A model generated the notes under the pieces. The model made no database searches. It saw nothing but the letters and a program-made list of their open reading frames with translations, and was not told the DNA's origin. From assembly GCA_040880405.1 (NCBI GenBank), contig JBBDIM010000075.1, forward strand, positions 1-34,710: a stretch of DNA of 34,710 bases, written 5' to 3'. This DNA comes from JBBDIM01 sp040880405. GTDB taxonomy: Bacteria; Planctomycetota; Planctomycetia; Pirellulales; Pirellulaceae. Below, in pieces: positions 7,613 to 14,654 of the stretch. The position numbers were made by a program, and so were the translations under genes. Each line of letters begins with the position of its first letter. Position 1 is the stretch's first letter.

Positions 7613-10279
7613 ATGTCCACACAATTCGATAAGTTCACGCTAAAGGCCCAAGAGGCGGTGCAGCAGGCTCAGGCCATTTGCCAAGAGGCCAGCAACACCC
7701 AGTTGGTGGCGCTGCACTTGCTTGCTGCTCTGCTGAACGAGCAAGGGGGCGTGGTCCGGCCGCTGTTGGATAAAATCGGCGTCAACCGTGGTCGCCTGAC
7801 GGAATTGACCACCGCAGAGCTTGATCGGCTCTCGACCATCTCCGGAGGCAGCGGCCCACGGCTATCGCCGGAACTGGATCAGGTCTTCCAAGCAGCCCAG
7901 CGGCAAGCGGGCGTGATGAAGGACGAGTTCGTTTCGACCGAGCATCTGATGCTGGCCCTCACCCAAGTCGAGAGTAAGGCCAAAGAAGTGCTGGCGATCA
8001 ACGCCGTCGCAGAGAAGGACGTTCTCTCCGCGCTGCAATCGGTTCGCGGCAACGCGCGAGTCACTTCGCAAAGCCCGGAAGATACCTTCCAAGCCTTGGA
8101 GAAGTATGGCATCGACCTGGTTGAGCGAGCTAATCAAGGCAAACTCGACCCCGTGATCGGTCGCGACCAGGAGATCCGCCGCACGATCCAGGTTTTGTCC
8201 CGTCGAACCAAAAACAACCCAGTCCTGATCGGTGAGCCAGGCGTGGGCAAAACGGCGATCGCCGAAGGTCTCGCGCTGCGGATCGTCCAGGGGGATGTTC
8301 CGCAAAGCCTCAAGAACAAACGCGTCATCGCGCTCGATATGGGTGCGCTGGTGGCTGGGGCCAAGTTTCGGGGTGAGTTCGAAGAACGTCTCAAGGCGGT
8401 TCTCAAAGAGGTCGAAAGCGCCCAGGGGAATATCGTCCTGTTCATCGACGAACTACACACGATGGTCGGGGCTGGCAAGGCGGAAGGGGGCGCCGATGCG
8501 GCCAACCTGCTCAAGCCGGCGCTCGCGCGGGGTGAGCTCCGCTGCATCGGGGCGACCACCTTGGACGAGTATCGCCAATACGTGGAAAAAGACGCCGCCC
8601 TGGAACGGCGGTTTCAGCCGGTCTATGTCGGTGAGCCGACGATCGACGATACCGTGGCAATCCTGCGGGGGCTCAAACCGCGGTACGAGGCCCATCACGG
8701 AGTGAAAATCAAAGACTCCGCGTTGGTCGCCGCCGCGAAGCTGTCTGACCGGTACATCACGGATCGTTTCCTGCCGGATAAGGCGATCGACCTGGTCGAC
8801 GAAGCGGCCAGTCGTTTGGCGATCGAACTGGAGAGCGTCCCCGGCGAGATCGACCAGGTGCAGCGCCGCCTGACACAGTTGCAATTGGCCGACCGGCAGT
8901 TGGCTGAAGAGACGGAGGAGACGGCCGTCGAGCGCCGCGAAGAGATCCAACAGGAAATGGACGACCTCCGGCGGCAACTGGCCGATCTCCGCGAGCAATG
9001 GGAAGCGGAAAAGATGGGGCTGGGGGATGTCGCCCAGGTCCGCGAGGAACTGGCCGCGGTGGAACACAAGTTCACCCAGCTCAGTGCATCCGTCCAGGAA
9101 AAACAGTCGGCCGGGATGCCGGTCCCGGAAGAGGATTACCAGCAACTGTTCGAACTGGATAAGAAGCGCAAGACCCTGGTCGAGCGAATCGACAGCGAAG
9201 CGGAAGCACCTCCCAAAGAGGACGCCAAGTCGGGTCGGCGGCTGCTCCGCGAACAGGTGACCGAGGACGAGATCGCCGAGGTGGTCAGCCAGTGGACCGG
9301 TATTCCAATTACCAAAATGCTGGAGACCGAACGGGCCAAACTGTTGGTCCTGGAGGAACGTCTGCACCAACGGGTGGTCGGTCAGGAGGAAGCGGTCGTC
9401 GCGGTCTCCAACGCCATCCGCCGCAGCCGCAGCGGGCTGCAGGCGACCAATCGGCCGGTCGGTTCGTTCATCTTCCTGGGCCCCACCGGGGTCGGCAAAA
9501 CCGAGCTGTGCAAAGCAGTTGCCGAGGCGCTGTTCGACGACGAAAACGCGATGGTTCGGATCGACATGAGCGAGTACATGGAGCGGCACGCGGTCAGTCG
9601 GCTGATCGGGGCCCCTCCCGGATATGTCGGCTACGAAGAGGGTGGCAAGCTGACCGAAGCGGTCCGCCGCCGACCCTACAGCGTGATTTTGCTAGACGAA
9701 GTGGAGAAGGCCCACCGGGATGTGTTCAACATTCTGTTGCAGGTTTTGGACGACGGCCGCTTGACCGACAACCATGGCCACACGGTCGACTTCACTAATA
9801 CTATCATCGTGATGACCAGCAACATCGGCAGCCAGGCGATCCAGCAGATCACCGCCGAAGAGGGTGGCGATGAAGAGATCCGCGAGGCGGTTGGGGCGGT
9901 GCTGCATAACCACTTCCTGCCAGAGTTCTTGAACCGGATCGACGACACGATCCTCTTCAAGCCCCTCAGCCGCGAGCAGTTGCGGTCGATCGTCGAGATC
10001 CAAATCACGGGGCTCAAAAAGCAGCTTGCCGAGATGGACCTGGATTTGGTGGTCACTACCGCCGCCAAAGATGCCTTGGCCGAAGAAGGGTTTGATCCTT
10101 CCTACGGTGCGCGGCCGCTGAAACGAGTAATCCAAAACCGGGTCCAAAACGCCTTGGCGACCGACCTTCTGAAAGGTTCCTTCAAAGAGGGAGACCGAAT
10201 CGAGGTCGACTACGACGGCAGCGACTACACCTTCCGGCACGCACCCTCGGGCTCGACCGTGGAGACTGTCAGCAGCTAA
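7613..10279 (+). CDS. clpB: ATP-dependent disaggregase ClpB (Hsp104 family)
   Basis: ClpB is a hexameric AAA+ machine that threads and dissolves protein aggregates together with DnaK. The 888-residue product has the full architecture. The Clp N-domain (about residues 1-150) is followed by AAA domain 1 with Walker A GEPGVGKT near residue 207 and Walker B VLFIDELHTMVGAG. The coiled-coil middle domain (about 405-545, rich in Glu, Arg, Gln and Leu) distinguishes ClpB from ClpA and ClpC. AAA domain 2 follows, with Walker A GPTGVGKT near residue 623, Walker B VILLDEVEKAH and the C-terminal motif YGARPLKRVIQ. The ATG at 7613 follows an AGAGGGG. Having clpB next to dnaK fits their joint role, though the two are separated by a terminator. 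Confidence 0.98.
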   Translation: MSTQFDKFTLKAQEAVQQAQAICQEASNTQLVALHLLAALLNEQGGVVRPLLDKIGVNRGRLTELTTAELDRLSTISGGSGPRLSPELDQVFQAAQRQAGVMKDEFVSTEHLMLALTQVESKAKEVLAINAVAEKDVLSALQSVRGNARVTSQSPEDTFQALEKYGIDLVERANQGKLDPVIGRDQEIRRTIQVLSRRTKNNPVLIGEPGVGKTAIAEGLALRIVQGDVPQSLKNKRVIALDMGALVAGAKFRGEFEERLKAVLKEVESAQGNIVLFIDELHTMVGAGKAEGGADAANLLKPALARGELRCIGATTLDEYRQYVEKDAALERRFQPVYVGEPTIDDTVAILRGLKPRYEAHHGVKIKDSALVAAAKLSDRYITDRFLPDKAIDLVDEAASRLAIELESVPGEIDQVQRRLTQLQLADRQLAEETEETAVERREEIQQEMDDLRRQLADLREQWEAEKMGLGDVAQVREELAAVEHKFTQLSASVQEKQSAGMPVPEEDYQQLFELDKKRKTLVERIDSEAEAPPKEDAKSGRRLLREQVTEDEIAEVVSQWTGIPITKMLETERAKLLVLEERLHQRVVGQEEAVVAVSNAIRRSRSGLQATNRPVGSFIFLGPTGVGKTELCKAVAEALFDDENAMVRIDMSEYMERHAVSRLIGAPPGYVGYEEGGKLTEAVRRRPYSVILLDEVEKAHRDVFNILLQVLDDGRLTDNHGHTVDFTNTIIVMTSNIGSQAIQQITAEEGGDEEIREAVGAVLHNHFLPEFLNRIDDTILFKPLSREQLRSIVEIQITGLKKQLAEMDLDLVVTTAAKDALAEEGFDPSYGARPLKRVIQNRVQNALATDLLKGSFKEGDRIEVDYDGSDYTFRHAPSGSTVETVSS

Positions 10280-10303
10280 TTGGAAGTCACCAATTTATGG
10301 CAC

Positions 10304-10346
10304 AAAAAAAGCCGCGTGGTCCCAAAACTTGGGTCCACGCGGCTTT
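10304..10346. terminator. Bidirectional terminator between clpB and the small convergent gene
   Basis: AAAGCCGCGTGG pairs with CCACGCGGCTTT; after one T-T mismatch CCC pairs with GGG, with AAAACTT as the loop. A-tracts on the left and T-rich sequence on the right allow it to work in both directions. It sits 25 nt after the clpB stop and 30 nt past the end of the convergent minus-strand gene. Confidence 0.85.
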
Positions 10347-10375
10347 GCTATTTCTTGGGTGGCGGAAACCGTGCC

Positions 10376-10570
10376 TTAAGAGGCCGATTCCAAGCCCCAG
10401 GCGGTGATCAGGTCTTCCGCGCCACTGGTGGTTTTGCGGAGCTTGTCCACAATCCGTCGCTTCTCGTCGGAAGAAGGGTTCTTGCCCAGCTTCGACTTCA
10501 TCTTGGCGTAAACTTTCTTGCGATGACGACGACGCTTCAGTTCCTTGGCACGTTCGCTGATGACCGGCAC
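10376..10570 (-). CDS. Small basic planctomycete protein, possibly DUF6800 family
   Basis: This encodes a 64-residue protein starting at a GTG, VPVISERAKELKRRRHRKKV. The N-terminal half is strongly basic (KELKRRRHRKK, KMKSKLGKN) and the rest is a short helical segment ending in LITAWGLESAS. The start is well supported: AGGAG lies 7 nt upstream of the GTG. A near-consensus sigma-70 promoter lies about 95 nt upstream and a terminator follows the stop. An upstream extension of the frame to 10735 would cross that promoter and is rejected. The composition suggests binding to RNA or the ribosome, in the manner of small ribosomal proteins such as bS21, but this is inference. The DUF6800 assignment is from memory of similar planctomycete proteins and is uncertain. 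Confidence 0.8.
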   Translation of the reverse strand: MPVISERAKELKRRRHRKKVYAKMKSKLGKNPSSDEKRRIVDKLRKTTSGAEDLITAWGLESAS

Positions 10571-10664
10571 GTTAAGTCTCCTGAGGTTATGTAAGGGCTT
10601 CTGGCAACGTCCTTCCCGAGAAGAGAAATTACCGGAGATTCGATTCTTGAGTGGCAAACCCCGG

Positions 10665-10692
10665 ATTATAGGTATTCCCCCAAAGGAGTCAA
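10665..10692 (-). promoter_or_regulatory. Sigma-70-type promoter of the small basic protein gene
   Basis: Read on the minus strand, TTGACT (10692-10687) and TATAAT (10670-10665) are separated by 16 bp, matching 5/6 and 6/6 of the consensus. Transcription would start near 10658, leaving a leader of about 88 nt before the GTG. It is the strongest promoter match seen in the window. Confidence 0.8.
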
Positions 10693-10837
10693 CGCGGCGC
10701 AAATTCGGATTTTTCATCGGCCCCGCTGATTGCATTACGCGATGGACCGGACGATGATAGTAGAAGATCGGGCCTAACCACTGCCTGATGCATCACTTAC
10801 CACCGATTTAAGAGCCTCCCGCAGAGGATATTTCAGC

Positions 10838-11578
10838 ATGACTCACACCCGCTTGATGGTTACCGGTTTCCTTACCCTGCTCCTACTAACGCCGTTTGCC
10901 CAGGCAGAAGATGCCGTCCTTGCGCTCAAACCGGAGGTCCAGACCGCCGAGTGGGCCAAACCTTGGTGGATGCCGCGGCACGAACAGAAGCTGGCCGAGA
11001 TCAAAGCGGCCGAAAAAATCGACCTGGTGATGATCGGCGACTCGATCACCCACGGCTGGGAAAACGCCGGCAAGGCGATCTGGGAAAAACGCTACGCACC
11101 CCGCCACGCGTTGAACCTCGGCTACAGCGGCGACCGGACCGAGCAGGTGCTGTGGCGGTTTGAAAATGGCGAGCTCGACGGCTACCAAGCCAAACTAGCC
11201 GTGATCATGATCGGCACCAACAACACCGGCCACCGGCAAGACAAACCGGAAGAGACCGCCGCCGGGATCAAGGCCATCATCGACCAGCTCAAAGAAAAAC
11301 AACCAGAGGCGAAAATCCTGCTCCTGGCAATCTTCCCCCGCGGCGAAAACAACCAAGACGCCCTCCGAAAAATCAACGACGAGATTAACGCCAAAATCAA
11401 AGACTTCGCCGACGGCGAAAAAGTCCACTTCCTCAGTCTGAGCAACACCTTCCTGGAAGAGGACGGAACCCTCCCCAAAAAGATCATGCCCGACCTACTC
11501 CACCCCAATACCCACGGCTACGAGCTGTGGGCTGAGGCGATGGAAGGGAAGGTTAAGGAGCTTTTGGAGGAGGGGTAA
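10838..11578 (+). CDS. Secreted SGNH/GDSL-type esterase or acetylhydrolase
   Basis: This 246-residue protein has a Sec signal peptide (MTHTRLMVTGFLTLLLLTPF, cleavage likely after AQA near residue 23) and an SGNH hydrolase domain. Block I is VMIGDSITHGW with the nucleophile Ser69. A conserved Gly is in NLGYSGDR, block III is MIGTNN with Asn128 or Asn129, and block V is DLLHPNTHGY with catalytic Asp219 and His222. It resembles the platelet-activating-factor acetylhydrolase-like GDSL proteins common in planctomycetes. These often remove acetyl or other ester groups from polysaccharides; the exact substrate cannot be read from sequence. A GAGG lies upstream of the ATG. Its neighbour is a convergent sulfatase, so a joint role in degrading modified glycans is plausible but not shown. 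Confidence 0.92.
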   Translation: MTHTRLMVTGFLTLLLLTPFAQAEDAVLALKPEVQTAEWAKPWWMPRHEQKLAEIKAAEKIDLVMIGDSITHGWENAGKAIWEKRYAPRHALNLGYSGDRTEQVLWRFENGELDGYQAKLAVIMIGTNNTGHRQDKPEETAAGIKAIIDQLKEKQPEAKILLLAIFPRGENNQDALRKINDEINAKIKDFADGEKVHFLSLSNTFLEEDGTLPKKIMPDLLHPNTHGYELWAEAMEGKVKELLEEG

Positions 11579-11587
11579 GGCCAAGTT

Positions 11588-11754
11588 GGTAGGGTGGGTG
11601 GAGTCTTCGGAACCCACCATCGCCAGCCAAGTTAACGGCGGCAACACGTCCCGAGTTTGCATTAATGTCGGCGAAATGTTTCCCAATCCGCGCTGGAAAT
11701 TCCACCAGCGCACCTTCGGTGGGTTACGCCCTATCGGGCTTCACCCGCCCTACC
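11588..11754. repeat. GGTAGGGTGGGTG palindromic intergenic element
   Basis: The element opens with GGTAGGGTGGGTG (11588-11600) and closes with CACCCGCCCTACC (11742-11754), inverted copies matching at 12 of 13 positions. Inside are AACCCACC and GGTGGGTTACGCC, a second inverted pair. This resembles the widespread GGTGGGTTACG-type repeats seen between genes in many bacteria, some of which are linked to REP/RAYT systems. It fills the gap between two convergent genes and ends 2 bp before the sulfatase stop codon. Confidence 0.65.
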
Positions 11755-11756
11755 GG

Positions 11757-13217
11757 CTATTGCTTCACCCAGTCCGGATTCTCCTGCGGCATCTTCGCCT
11801 TCATCTCCTTCTGCCAAGTGCTAAGCTTCTCTCGCAGCCGAGCAGTCACCTCCGGCTTTGAGTCGCTCAGGTTGGTTTGTTCGCCGGGGTCTTTCGCTAG
11901 GTCGAAAAGCTCGACTTCGTCGGTTTCGTAGAACTCGATTAGCTTCCAATCTCCGTCGCGGATGGAGGCACCTGGGGTCCAGGTCGAGCCGTGGTAGTGG
12001 GGGTAGTGCCAATAGAAGGTTCGTGTTTCGCTCGGCCTTTCGCCGCGAAGCCGCGATACCAGACTTTCGCCGTCGGCGTGCAGCTTAGGGGCGAGCGGCA
12101 GGCTGGCGAGCTCGAGCATGGTGGGGAAGAGATCGGAGCTGACCATCGGCGCGTCGGTGGTGCTGTTGGCCTTGGTCACGCCGGGGGCGCGGATGATTGC
12201 CGGCACACGGACGCCCCCCTCGTACAGCCAACCCTTGCCGCTACGCAGCGGCAGGTTACTGGTGGGGCCCATTCGGCGGACGGTCGAGAGGCCGCCGTTA
12301 TCGGAGAAGAAAATCACCACGGTGTTCTCCTCTAGTTCCAATCGCTTGAGGGCCTCCATCATCCGTCCCACACTGTCGTCGACCGCGGCCACCATCGAGG
12401 CGTAATCGGCGTTGTCTTGCCGCAGCCGAGTGACCGCGTCCCGTTCTTTCAGCGTGGGGGTGGGGCCCTCGATCGTTGCCTCTTTCTTGGCCCGGTAATG
12501 CGCCACGCGTTTCTCGTACGGAGTAACCGGGGTATGGACGTTGTAGTACGAGAGCATCAGGAAGAACGGGTTTTCCGTGTCCCGGTTCTCCAAAAAGTCG
12601 ATCGACTCGTCGGTCAGTCGCTCGGTCAGGTATTCCCCATCCATCTTGGCGGTCAGCGTGGGGTTATCCCACGGAGCATAGTACCCGCCGGGTGGCGAAC
12701 CCTTATGATTGCCGCCGATGTTGACGTCAAACCCTTGCTCGGTCGGCCAAAATCCTTCATCCCCCAGGTGCCACTTACCGGCGAAGAAGGTTTGGTACTG
12801 ATGCTCCTTCAAGGCCTCGGCAATCGTCACCTCCTCCAGGGCCAACTCGTCCCGGTCGTCGACATGCAAAAACCGGGGATTCATATTCGGCCGGGCCCGC
12901 ATCCCGGGAATCCAGTCAGTAATATCGACGCGCACCGGATGCCGCCCGGTCATGATCGAGGCGCGCGTCGGCGAACAGACCGGACAGGCCGCATACCCCT
13001 GGGTAAATTTCATGCCGGAAGCGGCCAAGGCATCGATATGAGGCGTCTCATAAAACGTGCTGCCATAACAACCCACATCGGCCCAGCCAAGGTCATCGAC
13101 CAGCAGAAAGACAAAGTTGGGCCGCTGGGGCGTATCGGCCTGGGCCGGCGAGGCCGCGAGCCAAGTGAGCGCCAGAATTGCCAGTGCCAATGATGTCAAA
13201 GGGGCAGGCCGATGCAT
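11757..13217 (-). CDS. Secreted type I (formylglycine) sulfatase
   Basis: The protein hydrolyses sulfate esters, most likely on sulfated polysaccharides, outside the cytoplasm. It has 486 residues with a signal peptide (about residues 1-27, ending ASPAQA). The metal-binding start LLVDDLGWADVGCYGS follows. The C-x-P-x-R activation site is CSPTR with Cys81, in the sulfatase signature CSPTRASIMTGRHP; this Cys is converted to formylglycine. FFAGKWHLG is the second family signature, and FFSDNGG supplies another active-site metal and base region. A GAGG lies about 9 nt upstream of the ATG at 13217. Large numbers of such sulfatases are typical of planctomycetes. Substrate specificity cannot be decided from sequence, and no formylglycine-generating enzyme gene is in the window. 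Confidence 0.96.
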   Translation of the reverse strand: MHRPAPLTSLALAILALTWLAASPAQADTPQRPNFVFLLVDDLGWADVGCYGSTFYETPHIDALAASGMKFTQGYAACPVCSPTRASIMTGRHPVRVDITDWIPGMRARPNMNPRFLHVDDRDELALEEVTIAEALKEHQYQTFFAGKWHLGDEGFWPTEQGFDVNIGGNHKGSPPGGYYAPWDNPTLTAKMDGEYLTERLTDESIDFLENRDTENPFFLMLSYYNVHTPVTPYEKRVAHYRAKKEATIEGPTPTLKERDAVTRLRQDNADYASMVAAVDDSVGRMMEALKRLELEENTVVIFFSDNGGLSTVRRMGPTSNLPLRSGKGWLYEGGVRVPAIIRAPGVTKANSTTDAPMVSSDLFPTMLELASLPLAPKLHADGESLVSRLRGERPSETRTFYWHYPHYHGSTWTPGASIRDGDWKLIEFYETDEVELFDLAKDPGEQTNLSDSKPEVTARLREKLSTWQKEMKAKMPQENPDWVKQ

Positions 13218-13414
13218 GAGGGAACCTCAAAGTTGGAGCGTCGCGAGCGGGAAAGAGACTTGGGGTGATGCTCACAACTTAATCGACTTGGGGGAGAAAT
13301 TCACCCGTTGCGGGAATTTTTTTCGTCCCTTCAACTTCTCTTGGTGTCTTTTCTGAGCCGGTTCGAGGCTACAGCAGGCAACCGTGAAAACTTCGGCGGG
13401 CCCCTTATCGTCTA

Positions 13415-13443
13415 TTGGAATCCCCTATTTGGCATGGTATACA
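13415..13443 (+). promoter_or_regulatory. Candidate promoter of the nuclease-ATPase pair
   Basis: TTGGAA (13415-13420) and TATACA (13438-13443) are separated by exactly 17 bp. TGG directly precedes the -10 box, giving an extended -10 (TGn). Each box matches 4 of 6 consensus bases. The start site would be near 13450, about 40 nt before the GTG start. It lies within the AT-richer island, which supports an independently expressed unit. Confidence 0.5.
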
Positions 13444-13490
13444 GTCAATTCTTCCAACTTGTCTTCTCTCCCCCCCGGTAACTCTTGCTC

Positions 13491-14654
13491 GTGAATTACT
13501 CATCCGAATCCCCCGACTTCTCACACCAGTTGGTAGACGTTCGCCCAAGGGAAATTAGTGGGGCAACATCATCGAACAGGTTTGCATATCAGGGCTCTTT
13601 TGGACTTTGCCTCACGCTCGAGCTACATGAAGGAAAGGAAGACTACTGCGTATTATTTGATGTCCATGATGACATCTTGGCGCTGAATCACTCGACCTTG
13701 CCTACGAAAGGACGATTTTACCAAGTAAAGAGCAAAAAGAACGGTAACTGGACTAGAGCAGCGCTCTTAAAACAGGCCTTAGGAAAAGACAAAACACCTC
13801 TTCCATCGATACTTGGAAAGTTGTATGACCATCACGTCAAATTTGGAAATCACGTGGAGAGACTAACTTTTGTCTCCAATGCGAACTTCAGTGTCAAAAT
13901 GGCTGATTCAACTCCTAGCACGGATCATACCTCAATTTGCCTAAATGCAATCAAATCAGATGAGCTAAAGCAAATTTGCGACCACCTCAAACAGGAATTT
14001 AGCCTTACATCCTCCCCTGCGGGAATTGGCTGTACATTTCTCGAAACGACGCCGCTGAGTCTTGGCGATCATGTAACCCATTGTGAAGGCCGTGTTAGCG
14101 ATTTTTTAGAAAAACAGGATGATGGAACAATACCTGTAGCGGCCTTTCATAGAACCCTACGGACAGAAGTCCAACGTCGCAGCAACAGAGAAGGGCGAAT
14201 CTCTGATCTAGACGACTTGATCAAGTTGCGCGGACTGACGCGAAAGCAACTTCAAGACATGATTAATAGCGTCAAGCCCAAAACCGCCCAAAACGACCTG
14301 ATCGACTTAATCCGCGCGCAGATAATTAAAGAGTCATTCCCGCTCCGTAAGCAGCAAGAGTTGATAGCGAACGCACGGAGTTTCCTGGGAAAGCGTGTTG
14401 ACCCGACAAACCTAATTCTTTTGGATGCGATGGAGCGTGTAAGAGATGAACTCCAGCGGGCTCCTACGTCCATTTTCGATTCTGCAGATATCCTGACCCA
14501 AACAATCAGCTATTTGGAAACCAGTTCTCACCGTGAATTCGACGCGATCCGTCGACATTATCCAGACAATTTTCTTCACGGCATCTTTGTGGTAATGAGC
14601 TATGAGCACGAAATTTCGGAGACTAGTCCGCAATCTGAGGAAAAAGACCAATGA
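13491..14654 (+). CDS. DUF4297/Cap4-type PD-(D/E)xK nuclease, LmuA-like
   Basis: This is a putative DNA endonuclease effector of an anti-phage system. Residues about 28-220 resemble the DUF4297 (Cap4) nuclease domain: FAYQGSFGLCLTLEL, then the acidic strand CVLFDVHDDILAL and the catalytic-type FYQVKSKKNGNWTRAALL. Candidate metal ligands and active residues, counted from the GTG, are Asp57, Asp60/61, Gln78 and Lys80. The remaining C-terminal part (about 220-387) is mostly helical, with no recognised domain; it may dock on the ATPase or sense a trigger. No membrane segment is seen. The GTG at 13491 was chosen, but a TTG at 13485 is equally possible and neither has a good ribosome-binding site. 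It overlaps the next gene by 4 bp (ATGA). Base composition is clearly AT-richer than the neighbours. An ABC-three-component effector is the main alternative. Confidence 0.7.
   Translation: MNYSSESPDFSHQLVDVRPREISGATSSNRFAYQGSFGLCLTLELHEGKEDYCVLFDVHDDILALNHSTLPTKGRFYQVKSKKNGNWTRAALLKQALGKDKTPLPSILGKLYDHHVKFGNHVERLTFVSNANFSVKMADSTPSTDHTSICLNAIKSDELKQICDHLKQEFSLTSSPAGIGCTFLETTPLSLGDHVTHCEGRVSDFLEKQDDGTIPVAAFHRTLRTEVQRRSNREGRISDLDDLIKLRGLTRKQLQDMINSVKPKTAQNDLIDLIRAQIIKESFPLRKQQELIANARSFLGKRVDPTNLILLDAMERVRDELQRAPTSIFDSADILTQTISYLETSSHREFDAIRRHYPDNFLHGIFVVMSYEHEISETSPQSEEKDQ

Noticed and set aside
8453..9589. 378-residue open frame on the minus strand
   Set aside because: It is antisense to clpB, whose identity is certain, and has no recognisable domain or start signals.
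10571..10735. Upstream extension of the small basic protein to a 119-residue protein
   Set aside because: The extension crosses a near-consensus promoter and lacks the AGGAG that precedes the GTG at 10570.
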